A DNA stretch of 36,437 bases from Asticcacaulis sp. AC460 (GTDB lineage: Bacteria > Pseudomonadota > Alphaproteobacteria > Caulobacterales > Caulobacteraceae), in assembly GCF_000495795.1 (NCBI RefSeq), contig NZ_AWGD01000014.1:1-36437 (forward strand). Reading direction: 5' to 3'. Below, piece after piece: positions 8,117 through 15,683 of this stretch. The notes below the pieces were generated by a model. It was not told where the DNA came from. It saw only the letters and a list, made by a program, of their open reading frames with translations, and did not search any database. The position numbers were made by a program, and so were the translations under genes. Each line of letters opens with the position of its first letter. Position 1 is the stretch's first letter.

Positions 8117-9715
8117 ATGTGGAAACGGATCCTGTGGTCGTCGGCAGCCGGCATCGTGCTTGTGGGGGCGCCGGTCAGCGGGCTGGCAGCCCAGGTCAAA
8201 CCGCCGGCGGCAACCTCGCAGAAGGTCGACAAGGCCGCTGCGGCCCAGGCCCACGCCGCCCAGGCTTACGAACTGTTTCAGGCGGGCAAGATGGATCAGG
8301 CCCGGGTCGAGGTCGAAAAAGCCCTCAAGATGAATCCGCGTTCGTCCGTGGCCTATTCCGTGCGCGCCATGATCCGCATGGGCGGGGAGGACCTGGACGG
8401 CGCCCTGACAGACCTGAAGACCGCCCAGGGCATCAGTCCGGGGGACAGTCACAACTACTTCCTGATGGCGGTGATCTACATGCAGCGCGAGGACCTGCCG
8501 CGTGCGCTGACGGCCGCGAATACGGCGGCCGACCTGGCGCCCGACGACGCCATGGCCCAGGCGCTGCGGGTTGTCCTTCTGGGGGCGACGGGCGATATGG
8601 CGAAGGCTGAGGAAAAGGCCCTGGCCTGGTATGCGGCTCAGCCCAATTCGCCCGAAGCCGCAGGCGCCCTGATGGGGATTTATGAAAGCACCAACCGGTA
8701 CGACAAGGCGATCGAAACGGCCCGTATCGCGGTCGCCCGGCATCCGGACAATGTCGGACTGATCGACAGCCTGGCGGACTACCTGACCGGCTGCAAGGGT
8801 ACGGCGACAAGCTGCGCCGCACAGCGCACCGAAGCCGGCCCCCTGTACGGCAAGGCCATCGCGGCGGTCCGCGCCGCCGTCACCCAACAACCCGGCAATG
8901 TCGAATTTCTGGACGACCTGGGGCAACGCCTGACCGATTGCAAGGACACGGCCGTGCCCTGCGCCACCCAGCGCGCCGAGGCCCTGGAGGTGTTCGGCAA
9001 GGCCATCGCCCTGGCGCCGACGGCCGACCTCTATGTCCGCCGCTCCCAGGTCCGTCCGCAGGCGGACCGCGACGGCAAGTTCGCCGATCTCGACGCCGCC
9101 CTGGCCCTGGAACCGAAGTCGGAGTTCATCGTGGTGACGCGCGGCGCCACCTATTACAATTACAAGGAATATGACAAGGCGCTGGTCGATATCAACGCCG
9201 CCGTCGCCATGGACCCGGAAGATGACGAAGCCCTGTCCCTGCGCGTGCGGCTGTATGAGCGCGACGGCAATGTCGACGGCCAGATCAAGGATCTCGACCT
9301 CCTGACGACCCTGGTTCCCGACAAGGCCGAGTATTTCAACAGTGCGTGCTGGCTGCGCGCCACCCGCAAGCAGGAACTGGATAAGGCGCTGGAGCAGTGC
9401 AATGCGGCGCTCAAGCTCAAGCCGGGCGACCGGACCATGAGCGACAGCCGCGCCATGGTCTATCTGCAGATGGGCAAATGGGATGAGGCAATCGCCGACT
9501 ATGATGTGGCCATGGCGGAAAACACCTATGCCATCGGCCTTTACGGCCGCGGTGTCGCCAGGCTGGGCAAGGGACTTAAGAAGGAAGGCAAGGCCGACCT
9601 GAAAGCCGCCCGCAAGATGGACAAGACGATCGAAACGACCTTCGCCGGCTACGGCATCGGCGAAAAGGCGAAAAAGGTGAAGGATAAAAAAATGAAGGCG
9701 GGAAAGCGCCTCTGA
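8117..9715 (+). CDS. Exported TPR-repeat protein, paralogue of the preceding protein's C-terminus
   Basis: The ATG at 8117 starts a good signal peptide (MWKRILWSSAAGIVLVGAPVSGLAAQ) and yields 532 residues; an upstream ATG at 8099 is possible. The mature protein is almost entirely TPR repeats and ends in a lysine-rich tail. It aligns by eye with the C-terminal half of the upstream protein, sharing ACW.RA, LE.CNAALK, MGKWDEA.ADYD and GKADL.AA segments, so the two arose by tandem partial duplication. Two insertions carry CX6C pairs (C226/C233 and C275/C282), each followed by a TQR or AQR and an alanine-rich helix, suggesting disulfides in the periplasm. Only 22 bases separate it from the preceding stop, so the pair is probably cotranscribed. 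It lacks the enzymatic domain and may be an accessory or scaffold. Confidence 0.88.
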   Translation: MWKRILWSSAAGIVLVGAPVSGLAAQVKPPAATSQKVDKAAAAQAHAAQAYELFQAGKMDQARVEVEKALKMNPRSSVAYSVRAMIRMGGEDLDGALTDLKTAQGISPGDSHNYFLMAVIYMQREDLPRALTAANTAADLAPDDAMAQALRVVLLGATGDMAKAEEKALAWYAAQPNSPEAAGALMGIYESTNRYDKAIETARIAVARHPDNVGLIDSLADYLTGCKGTATSCAAQRTEAGPLYGKAIAAVRAAVTQQPGNVEFLDDLGQRLTDCKDTAVPCATQRAEALEVFGKAIALAPTADLYVRRSQVRPQADRDGKFADLDAALALEPKSEFIVVTRGATYYNYKEYDKALVDINAAVAMDPEDDEALSLRVRLYERDGNVDGQIKDLDLLTTLVPDKAEYFNSACWLRATRKQELDKALEQCNAALKLKPGDRTMSDSRAMVYLQMGKWDEAIADYDVAMAENTYAIGLYGRGVARLGKGLKKEGKADLKAARKMDKTIETTFAGYGIGEKAKKVKDKKMKAGKRL

Positions 9716-9732
9716 GGAAACGCTTTCCCGCC
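9697..9732 (+). terminator. Stem-loop overlapping the stop of the TPR gene
   Basis: Perfect 12-bp arms GGCGGGAAAGCG (9697-9708) and CGCTTTCCCGCC (9721-9732) enclose a 12-nt loop that contains the TGA stop at 9713-9715. The stem is GC-rich and very stable, but only a short T-poor tail follows. It probably ends transcription from the plus strand, and possibly from the convergent csbD-like gene too. Confidence 0.65.
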
Positions 9733-9790
9733 CGTTTGCCGTGTCCATCCGGCGGGAAGGACAACGGCAATCTCTTTGGTTGTGGTGGTG

Positions 9791-10015
9791 TTAGTGGGTA
9801 TGGTCTTTGGCTTCGTCGACCGCTTCATCCGACCACTTGTCGATCTGGCGTTCGGCTTCGTCCTGGGCGATGCCGTAGCGTTCCTGGATCTTGCCGGACA
9901 GAATCTTGCGGTTGCCCTCGATCACGTCGAGGTCGTCATTGGTCAGCTTGCCCCAGGCCTTCTGGACATTACCACGGACCTGGTCCCAGCTGCCTTCGAG
10001 TCGATCACGGTTCAT
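9791..10015 (-). CDS. CsbD-family stress protein
   Basis: This 74-residue hydrophilic protein matches the CsbD/YjbJ family from end to end (MNRDRLEGSWDQVRGNVQKAWGKLTNDDLDVIEGN, then LSGKIQERYGI). Family members are small, abundant, helical proteins induced by general stress; their molecular function is unknown. The start is fixed by an AAGGAGT ribosome site just upstream. A GGAAC at 10099-10103 followed 16 bases later by CGAA on the minus strand resembles half of an EcfG (general stress sigma) promoter, about 64 bases before the start. The gene is convergent with the TPR pair. Confidence 0.93.
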   Translation of the reverse strand: MNRDRLEGSWDQVRGNVQKAWGKLTNDDLDVIEGNRKILSGKIQERYGIAQDEAERQIDKWSDEAVDEAKDHTH

Positions 10016-10137
10016 AGCTAACTCCTTTATTTTCAGTCACTTGTGTGGGTTATACAGTTACCGCTCCAAGCCTAAAGTTTCGACATCTTAAGGCGGGCGT
10101 TCCATAAAAAGGGCATAAGCCTTGCCAGGTCCGGCAA

Positions 10138-10161
10138 TATTTGTATGATGACATACAAATA
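10138..10161. promoter_or_regulatory. 24-bp palindrome just upstream of the glycoside hydrolase gene
   Basis: Arms TATTTGTATG (10138-10147) and CATACAAATA (10152-10161) form a perfect 10-bp dyad around a 4-nt centre. It directly abuts the AAAAGGAGA ribosome site (10161-10169) of the gene starting at 10176, so a bound dimeric repressor would block transcription or initiation. AT-rich TTGTATG...CATACAA dyads are typical of GntR- or LacI-type regulators of sugar catabolism, but no regulator is encoded nearby. Confidence 0.6.
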
Positions 10162-10175
10162 AAAGGAGACGCTTC

Positions 10176-11753
10176 ATGACGAAAATCACGCGCCGCCACC
10201 TGGTCGCCGCCACCGTGCCTCTGGCTGTGGCCGGCATGGCGCGGGCGGCCGAACCCGTGCCGTCGGTCGAGCGCTGGGGTCTGTTCGAGCAGGCTTTCGA
10301 TGGGCCTAAGACAGGCAATCCGTTTGTCGATGTCCAGTTCGCCGCCGTGTTCACCCTGGGTGGACGTCACCTGAATGTACCGGGTTTCTACGACGGCAAT
10401 GGCGTTTATCGCGTGCGCTTCAGTCCGCCGGAAACGGGCGCCTGGACGTGGCGGACCGTGTCGAACGTGCCAGGGCTGAACAACCTCACAGGCGCCGTGA
10501 CGGCGACGGTACCGTCACCGGGCAATCACGGCCCGATGCGGGTCACGCCGGACGGTTATCACTTCGCCTATGCCGATGGCACGCCCTACCGCCAGGTCGG
10601 CACCACCGCCTATGCCTGGGCCCAGCAGTCGGAGGCGCGCTGCGCCGAGACCCTGGCCACGCTGAAGGCGTCTCCGTTCAACAAGATGCGGATGTGCGTC
10701 TTCCAGAACGTCGCCGCCGAGCCGATCGAGCCCTTTGCGGTGACCGGCAAGGGCGACAAGGATTGGGACCCGACACGTTTGAACCCTCTGTTCTTCCAGC
10801 GGTTTGAAAAGCGCGTGGCGCAACTTCTGGAGCTGGGGATCGAGGCCGATATCATCCTCTTCCATCCCTATGACAGCAAGCATGGCTATGGCGACATGGC
10901 GCGCAGCGATGACGAGCGCTATCTCGCCTATGTCATCGCCCGGTTGGGCGCCTATCGCAATGTGTGGTGGTCGCTGGCCAACGAGTTCGACCTGGTCAAG
11001 ACCAAGTCGCCGGCCGATTTCGATCACCTGGGCCAGTTTGTCATGGACCATGACCCGCATGACCGGTTGCGGTCGATCCATAACTGCAAGGCCATTTACG
11101 ACAACACCAAACCCTGGATCACCCACAGCAGTATCCAGAACGGATCGGCGGTGACCGACGATACCCGTGCCGAGATGTATCGCAGCACCTGGCAGAAGGC
11201 GGTAATCTTCGACGAGGTTTGCTACGAGGGCAAGATCGAGCTGCGCTGGGGGAATTTGAGCGGCGAGGAGATGGTGCTGCGGTTCTGGCACGGCCTGATC
11301 GCCGGGACCTATGTCGGCCATGGCGAAACCTTGACGGCGCAGAACCTCAGCGCGGACGATTCCTGGACGGGCAAGGGTGGGAAGCTTTGGGGCGAGTCCG
11401 CGCCGCGTCTGGCGTTTCTGAAGCAGGTGATGGAGGATGGGCCCAGGCCCGGCATCGATCCGGTCGACAAGTGGTGGGACCGTCATATCGGCGGCCGGGC
11501 GGGTCAGTATTATCTGCGCTATTTCGGGTCCGAGGCGCCGTCGGAGTGGGCGTTGAATTTGCCCAAGAACGAGTTGGTCGGTGGCGAGCAGTTCCGGGTC
11601 GATGTGCTGGATACCTGGAACATGACGGTAGCCCCGGTCGACGGCGTGTTCACGGTGCAGAAGAAGGACATGTACGATTTCCATGACCCGGCGCGACCGG
11701 TCGTGGCCTTGCCGGGACGCAAATGGATGGCGGTACGGGTGGTCAGGGTTTGA
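10176..11753 (+). CDS. Exported DUF5060 / DUF4038-like glycoside hydrolase
   Basis: The 525-residue protein begins with a twin-arginine-like leader (TRRHLVAATVPLAVAGMARA), so it is exported, perhaps by Tat. An N-terminal beta-sandwich resembling DUF5060 (about residues 30-110, with VPGFYDGNGVYRVRFSPPETG) precedes a TIM-barrel of the DUF4038/apiosidase-like type. Candidate catalytic acids are the Glu in WWSLANEFD and the Glu in IFDEVCYEG, both at expected strand ends. A C-terminal segment (QYYLRYFGSEAPSEWALNLP) fits a DUF5605-like beta domain. Such enzymes trim plant cell-wall side chains; the exact sugar cannot be read from sequence. The start has an excellent AAAAGGAGA site. No transporter or regulator accompanies it, but a strong dyad precedes it. 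Confidence 0.85.
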   Translation: MTKITRRHLVAATVPLAVAGMARAAEPVPSVERWGLFEQAFDGPKTGNPFVDVQFAAVFTLGGRHLNVPGFYDGNGVYRVRFSPPETGAWTWRTVSNVPGLNNLTGAVTATVPSPGNHGPMRVTPDGYHFAYADGTPYRQVGTTAYAWAQQSEARCAETLATLKASPFNKMRMCVFQNVAAEPIEPFAVTGKGDKDWDPTRLNPLFFQRFEKRVAQLLELGIEADIILFHPYDSKHGYGDMARSDDERYLAYVIARLGAYRNVWWSLANEFDLVKTKSPADFDHLGQFVMDHDPHDRLRSIHNCKAIYDNTKPWITHSSIQNGSAVTDDTRAEMYRSTWQKAVIFDEVCYEGKIELRWGNLSGEEMVLRFWHGLIAGTYVGHGETLTAQNLSADDSWTGKGGKLWGESAPRLAFLKQVMEDGPRPGIDPVDKWWDRHIGGRAGQYYLRYFGSEAPSEWALNLPKNELVGGEQFRVDVLDTWNMTVAPVDGVFTVQKKDMYDFHDPARPVVALPGRKWMAVRVVRV

Positions 11754-12095
11754 ACCACGAACCCCACGAACTGACACGAACTTTTGCGCATGGCATCTCC
11801 CGCGCGAAGCGCCTGAATTTACAATATTCCGACGCGCATTGCCGATGCGCTTGCCCAAAATTCCGTGTCTTTCCGTGTACGCCGCCATTGGCGGCGCTTC
11901 AGTGTTTTCCGTGTTCCTCATAAAAATCAGCGGCAGGCCGGCTGACTGAGAGCTTTCTGAGGCGAAGAAGGGGAACACGGACCACACGGAAGCCGCTGCG
12001 CGGCGACACGGAAAACACGGAATTCAGGATGTGGAGCCAGAATGCAAAAGCCCATAGTTTAAAGGCATAAAGGCGCTTCGCGCTGGAGGTGCCGT
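11754..12095. repeat. Palindromic repeat family A, copy 1 (bipartite)
   Basis: This is the gene-free gap between the hydrolase and esterase genes. The left part begins with three tandem CCACGAAC-like units right after the stop codon, contains CATCTCCCGCGCGAAGCGCC at 11794-11813, and turns into the opposite orientation (TTCCGTGTCTTTCCGTGT near 11861-11878). It also has small hairpins GCGCAT/ATGCGC and GCCGCC/GGCGGC. The right part (about 11968-12083) reads GGGAACACGGACCACACGGA, then CCGCTGCGCGGCGACACG at 11993-12010, and GGCGCTTCGCGC at 12072-12083. These same blocks recur at 14944-15127. The remaining bases up to 12194 hold only the esterase upstream region. Confidence 0.75.
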
Positions 12096-12194
12096 CAACG
12101 GAATTCCGCTTCACTCCGAATCGAGCCGCACCTTCGGTCGTTTGACCCATTCCCAGACCGTGGTAGGTTCCCTCCAAAATAACGGAGGATCGCC

Positions 12195-13763
12195 ATGAAA
12201 GCCCTTCCCCTCATCGCCGCCGGACTCGCCCTGGCCGCCTGTGTCGCCACCACGGCGCCGGCCGGTACCGTCACCACCGAAACCGGCCAGGTCCGCGGCG
12301 TCACCGTCGACGGCGTCGAGTCCTTCAAGGGCATTCCCTTCGCCGCTCCGCCCGTCGGAGACCTGCGCTGGCGCGCCCCCCAGCCCGCTGCCAAATGGTC
12401 CGGAGTCCGTGACGCCGCCGCCTTCGGCGCCGACTGCATGCAGGAACCCTTCCCCGGTGACGACGCGCCGCTGACCGTCAAACCGGCCGAAGACTGTCTG
12501 TTCGTCAATGTCTGGCGGCCCGCCGGCGCGCAAAAGAAACTGCCTGTCATCGTCTGGATCTATGGCGGCGGTTTCGTCAATGGCGGCACCTCGCCGGCCG
12601 TCTATGACGGCACGCACTTCGCCCGCGACGGCGTCATCTATGTCAGCTTCAACTACCGCCTGGGCCGGTTCGGTTTCTTCGCTCACCCGGCCCTGAGTGC
12701 CGCCGATGCCGATCACGGGCTGTTGGGCAATTACGGCTATATGGACCAGATCGCCGCCATGCAGTGGGTCCAGCGCAATATCGCGGCCTTCGGCGGCGAT
12801 CCGGCCAATGTTACCGTCTTCGGCGAGTCGGCCGGCGGCGGGTCGGTGCACAATCTGATGACCTCGGGCGAGTCGAAGAACCTGTTTGCCCGCGCCATCA
12901 TCCAGTCGGGCGGCGGCCGCGGCAACCTGATGGGGGCACGCCGCATCCGTGACGACCTGCCGACCGCACCGTCGTCCGAGACCCTGGGGCTGAACTTCGC
13001 CAAAAAGAATGGCGTCACCGGGACCGATGCCGCGGCTTTGACGGCCCTGCGCGGCCTGTCCGCCGAGACCGTGACAGCGGGCCTGGGCCTGCACACCATG
13101 GGCCAGGCCGGCGACACCTATGGCGGTCCGACCATCGACGGCCGCATCGTCAAGGAAGTGCCGCAGGAAGCCTATCTCCATGGGCGCTATAACAAGGTGC
13201 CTGTGCTGGTCGGCGCCACCCGCGCCGATATCGGCCGGTTCTGGGTCAATACGCCGGAGGAGGCTTATGCCAGTTTCGGCGCCCAGGCCGAGGCGGCGAA
13301 GGCAGCCTATAGCGGCGACCTGCAAACCATCAATGCAGATATCGGCATGGACCGTTTGATGATCGAGCCGGCGCGCTTCGTCGCCGCGACCCTGGCCGAT
13401 CAGGGCGTCAAGTCATGGCACTACCGATTCTCGTACGTCGCGGAATCGCGTGCGGCCGAATGGAAGCGCGGTGCGCCGCACGCCACCGACATTCCCTATG
13501 TCATGGACACCCTGCCCGGCAAGTACGGCACCGCTGTGACCGCGAAGGACGCCGCCATGGCGAAGACCGCCCACGCCTATTGGGTCAACTTCGCCAAGAC
13601 AGGCGATCCCAACGGCGCCGGTTTGCCGGTATGGCCGGTCTATACGCCGGCGGCGGATCCCTTGCTGGATTTCGCGCTGGACGGCACAGCCAAGCCTGGC
13701 CCCGATCCGTGGAAGGCGCGTCTGGATGTCACGGCAGCCGTCGCGCCTAAAACAGCGCCTTAG
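12195..13763 (+). CDS. Lipoprotein carboxylesterase, type B family
   Basis: This 522-residue alpha/beta-hydrolase has a lipoprotein leader with lipobox LALAAC (cleavage before C16), so it is probably anchored in the outer membrane or periplasm. The type-B signatures are clear: the oxyanion-hole GGGFVNGG loop, EDCLFVNVW near residue 100, and the nucleophile elbow FGESAGGGS with S212. The catalytic His lies in GAPHATDIPY. Where most relatives have a DEG acid motif, this protein reads RADIG, so the acid is probably Asp. The reaction is ester hydrolysis on unknown substrates, perhaps acetylated or feruloylated sugars given the neighbouring glycoside hydrolase. AACGGAGG about eight bases upstream supports the start. 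The 3' end overlaps the convergent gene by 17 bases. Confidence 0.93.
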   Translation: MKALPLIAAGLALAACVATTAPAGTVTTETGQVRGVTVDGVESFKGIPFAAPPVGDLRWRAPQPAAKWSGVRDAAAFGADCMQEPFPGDDAPLTVKPAEDCLFVNVWRPAGAQKKLPVIVWIYGGGFVNGGTSPAVYDGTHFARDGVIYVSFNYRLGRFGFFAHPALSAADADHGLLGNYGYMDQIAAMQWVQRNIAAFGGDPANVTVFGESAGGGSVHNLMTSGESKNLFARAIIQSGGGRGNLMGARRIRDDLPTAPSSETLGLNFAKKNGVTGTDAAALTALRGLSAETVTAGLGLHTMGQAGDTYGGPTIDGRIVKEVPQEAYLHGRYNKVPVLVGATRADIGRFWVNTPEEAYASFGAQAEAAKAAYSGDLQTINADIGMDRLMIEPARFVAATLADQGVKSWHYRFSYVAESRAAEWKRGAPHATDIPYVMDTLPGKYGTAVTAKDAAMAKTAHAYWVNFAKTGDPNGAGLPVWPVYTPAADPLLDFALDGTAKPGPDPWKARLDVTAAVAPKTAP

Positions 13764-14544
13764 TCACCTTGGGCTCAGGCGCGCACCAGCCCTGCTCGCC
13801 CAGGTGTGAGGTCGAGCCCACCATCTTGTCGTCGATGGCTTCGGCATAGAAGCCGCCGCGCGCCCGGTCGAGCGTAATGCGCAGGGCGTCGCCGTGTTTC
13901 GTGGTCATGTTGATCAGGCTGTAGGTGCTGGGGCTGACCCGCGCCTGGCAGCTTATGTCCTGGCACACCGTGTCACGGACCAGGGATTTGTGCGCCGGAT
14001 CGACGAAGCGAAACTGGAAGCTGGCCTCTTCGTCCGGAAAGATCGGCGACGGCACGATGGCGATGTAGAAGATGCCGGTCGAGACGGTCTTCTTGCCGCG
14101 GGTGATGGTGGTTTCGCACTTGAGATTGATCTCGGCCGGCGGTGGTGGATTGATCTCCACGACGTCTTCGCGGGGCCGCGGAGGGGGCGGTGGCGGAGGG
14201 ACTTCGGCGACATGAACGGGCGCGGCCGCCAAAGGGGCCGTTGTGGGCTCGGTGTGGGCCACCGACGCCGGGGCATGGGATTCGGGTGCCGGCGTCAGGG
14301 CCTTGGCCATGTCGGCGCTGAGCGGGGTGCCGGCGCTTAAAGACGTATAGGGTATGGGCGCGTCGGGTATTTTGGGCGCGGGAATAGACGGTTTCGCCTT
14401 CGGTTTGGCTTTGCGAACCGGTTTCGGCTTGGCCGCCGCTTCGACATCGCCTTCGCCGCTGTTGGGATGGCCGGAACCTTCCGCCATCACCGGCGAAGCC
14501 ATCGCCAGGGCCGCCGTGAACAGAAGGGCAAGAACAGGTTTCAC
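13747..14544 (-). CDS. Exported proline-rich protein coupled to HPr
   Basis: The product is 265 residues. The GTG start overlaps the HPr stop as GTGA, and a signal peptide (MKPVLALLFTAALAMASPVMA) begins right at that codon, which confirms it. After export, a disordered region rich in Lys, Pro and Ala (about 35-140, including seven consecutive prolines) resembles the periplasm-spanning linker seen in TonB-like proteins. It precedes a compact C-terminal domain (about 140-265) with several cysteines (LKCETTITRG, DTVCQDISC, GWCAPEP). I do not recognise the domain. Coupling to a cytoplasmic phosphocarrier is unexpected for an exported protein. The last 17 bases overlap the convergent esterase gene. 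Confidence 0.8.
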   Translation of the reverse strand: MKPVLALLFTAALAMASPVMAEGSGHPNSGEGDVEAAAKPKPVRKAKPKAKPSIPAPKIPDAPIPYTSLSAGTPLSADMAKALTPAPESHAPASVAHTEPTTAPLAAAPVHVAEVPPPPPPPRPREDVVEINPPPPAEINLKCETTITRGKKTVSTGIFYIAIVPSPIFPDEEASFQFRFVDPAHKSLVRDTVCQDISCQARVSPSTYSLINMTTKHGDALRITLDRARGGFYAEAIDDKMVGSTSHLGEQGWCAPEPKVTKALF

Positions 14545-14831
14545 GCGTCTTCCTCGAACCTGTTTTCGACCAGTTCCACCAGGGCCGCGACGACGGCTTG
14601 CGCCTGGGGGCCCTCCGCTTCGATTTCGATGGTCGAGCCCTTGCCGGCGGCCAGCATCAGCAGATCGAGGATCGAATCACCGTCGACCTTGTTGCCGTCC
14701 TTGGTGACGAAGACGCGCGTGTCCTCGTAGTTCGACACCAGCTTGACGAACTTGGCGGAGGCGCGGGCGTGCAAGCCTTTGTTATTGCAGATTTCAACCT
14801 GGGCAGTGACGGGCACGTCTGTTTCACTCAT
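14541..14831 (-). CDS. ptsH: HPr phosphocarrier protein (nitrogen-type PTS)
   Basis: This 96-residue cytoplasmic protein relays phosphate from enzyme I to EIIA. The phosphorylation-site histidine is H21 in KGLHARASAKF, and the regulatory serine that HprK would modify is probably S53 in DGDSILDLLML, followed by the usual GSTIEIEAEG strand. The N-terminus is a few residues longer than in classical HPr. It is the fifth member of the chvI-chvG-hprK-EIIA-HPr block. A large palindromic repeat lies between it and EIIA. In alphaproteobacteria this system regulates carbon, nitrogen and potassium physiology rather than sugar uptake; no permease is present here. Confidence 0.97.
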   Translation of the reverse strand: MSETDVPVTAQVEICNNKGLHARASAKFVKLVSNYEDTRVFVTKDGNKVDGDSILDLLMLAAGKGSTIEIEAEGPQAQAVVAALVELVENRFEEDA

Positions 14832-15162
14832 GAGGCGGCCCTTTCGTCAGGTGCCTGCGGTTATTTTCGGGTAAAAACCATGAGTGAACGGTTAATGGAA
14901 ATCAATATGCTCTTGTAGAGCTGGGTTAAAGAAGAAAAGATTTACCACGGAAGGCACTGAAACGCCGCTGCGCGGCGACACGGAAAGGCACTGAAATTCG
15001 ACGCTGAACCGCGCGAAGCGCCTCCCGTTGATGTCCACAAGAAGGCGCTTCGCGCGGGAGATGGAACAACCGGAATTCCGTGTCTTTTCGTGTCGCCGCG
15101 CAGCGGGGTTTCCGTGTGGTCCGTGGTTCCCCTTAAAACAGAGGCCACATCACATCAGACTC
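14832..15162. other. EIIA-HPr intercistronic region (331 bases)
   Basis: No gene is seen. Most of the region is the palindromic repeat described separately at 14944-15127. The HPr-proximal part (14832-14943) is AT-richer, with a small GCTCT/AGAGC hairpin, and may hold a secondary promoter for HPr on the minus strand. Confidence 0.45.
14944..15127. repeat. Palindromic repeat family A, copy 2 (184-bp near-palindrome)
   Basis: The element has terminal inverted repeats ACCACGG (14944-14950) and CCGTGGT (15121-15127). Perfect 18-bp inner arms, CCGCTGCGCGGCGACACG, lie at 14965-14982 and, as the complement, at 15089-15106; both pairs share one symmetry axis. A further 13-bp inverted pair CGCGCGAAGCGCC lies at 15010-15022 and 15044-15056. 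The 18-mer and the CATCTCCCGCGCGAAGCGCC block also occur in copy 1 (11754-12095). Transcribed from EIIA into HPr it would fold into a very long hairpin. Confidence 0.85.
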
Positions 15163-15567
15163 CTAGCTGTCGCCGGACAGGACGTAGGACGCCACGGTGA
15201 CGTATTTGCGGCCGGCCTCCTGGGCATGGCCGACGCAGGTGTTCAGCGGCTCGTTCTTGCGCAGCGAGGCAAGCTTGATCAGCATCGGCAGGTTCAGACC
15301 GGCAATCACCTCGGCCTTGGTTTGCTCCATCACCGAAATCGCCAGGTTCGACGGCGTGCCGCCGAACATGTCGGTCAGCAGGATGACCCCGTCGCCGGTG
15401 TCGTTGCGGAATGTTGCTTCCAGGATGTCCTTGCGGCGCTGGCTGACATCGTCCTCGGGACCGATGCAGATGGCCGTGACCTGGGTCTGCGGTCCCACCA
15501 CATGCTCCATCGCGGCGACGAACTCATCCGCCAGCTTGCCATGGGTGACGATCACCAAACCGATCAT
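15163..15567 (-). CDS. PTS EIIA component, mannose family
   Basis: This 134-residue single-domain EIIA(Man) accepts phosphate from HPr on H9 in the N-terminal MIGLVIVTHGKLADEF motif. The ILLTDMFGGTPSN segment is diagnostic of the mannose-family IIA fold. It stands alone, without IIB, IIC or IID domains, as in the regulatory PTS of alphaproteobacteria. It lies between hprK and HPr on the minus strand. Many alphaproteobacterial loci have a RapZ-family gene between hprK and this gene; here there is only a 170-base gap. Confidence 0.96.
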   Translation of the reverse strand: MIGLVIVTHGKLADEFVAAMEHVVGPQTQVTAICIGPEDDVSQRRKDILEATFRNDTGDGVILLTDMFGGTPSNLAISVMEQTKAEVIAGLNLPMLIKLASLRKNEPLNTCVGHAQEAGRKYVTVASYVLSGDS

Positions 15568-15664
15568 AATTTCGTCTAGCCTCGATACGATCCCGCGCCG
15601 GGGAGCGGCAATCTAGCCCCGAACGCTTCGCACTGCAAAAAAGTTTTTTACAAGGTAGCAAATT

Positions 15665-15683
15665 CCGCGCCATCAATGCGCGG
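15665..15683 (-). terminator. Possible stem-loop between hprK and EIIA
   Basis: CCGCGC/GCGCGG arms (15665-15670, 15678-15683) with a 7-nt loop lie downstream of hprK on the minus strand. A run of A and T residues (AAAAAAGTTTTTT region near 15636-15650) follows about 15 bases later. Together they may form a weak terminator or processing site that separates the chvI-chvG-hprK transcript from EIIA-HPr. Confidence 0.35.

Noticed and set aside
8084..9748. A 554-codon minus-strand frame opposite the TPR-only gene
   Set aside because: It is antisense to a protein with a signal peptide and TPR repeats; the product looks random.
10515..13325. Long minus-strand frames opposite the glycoside hydrolase and the esterase
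   Set aside because: Both are shadows of well-supported genes; the products lack domains and start signals.
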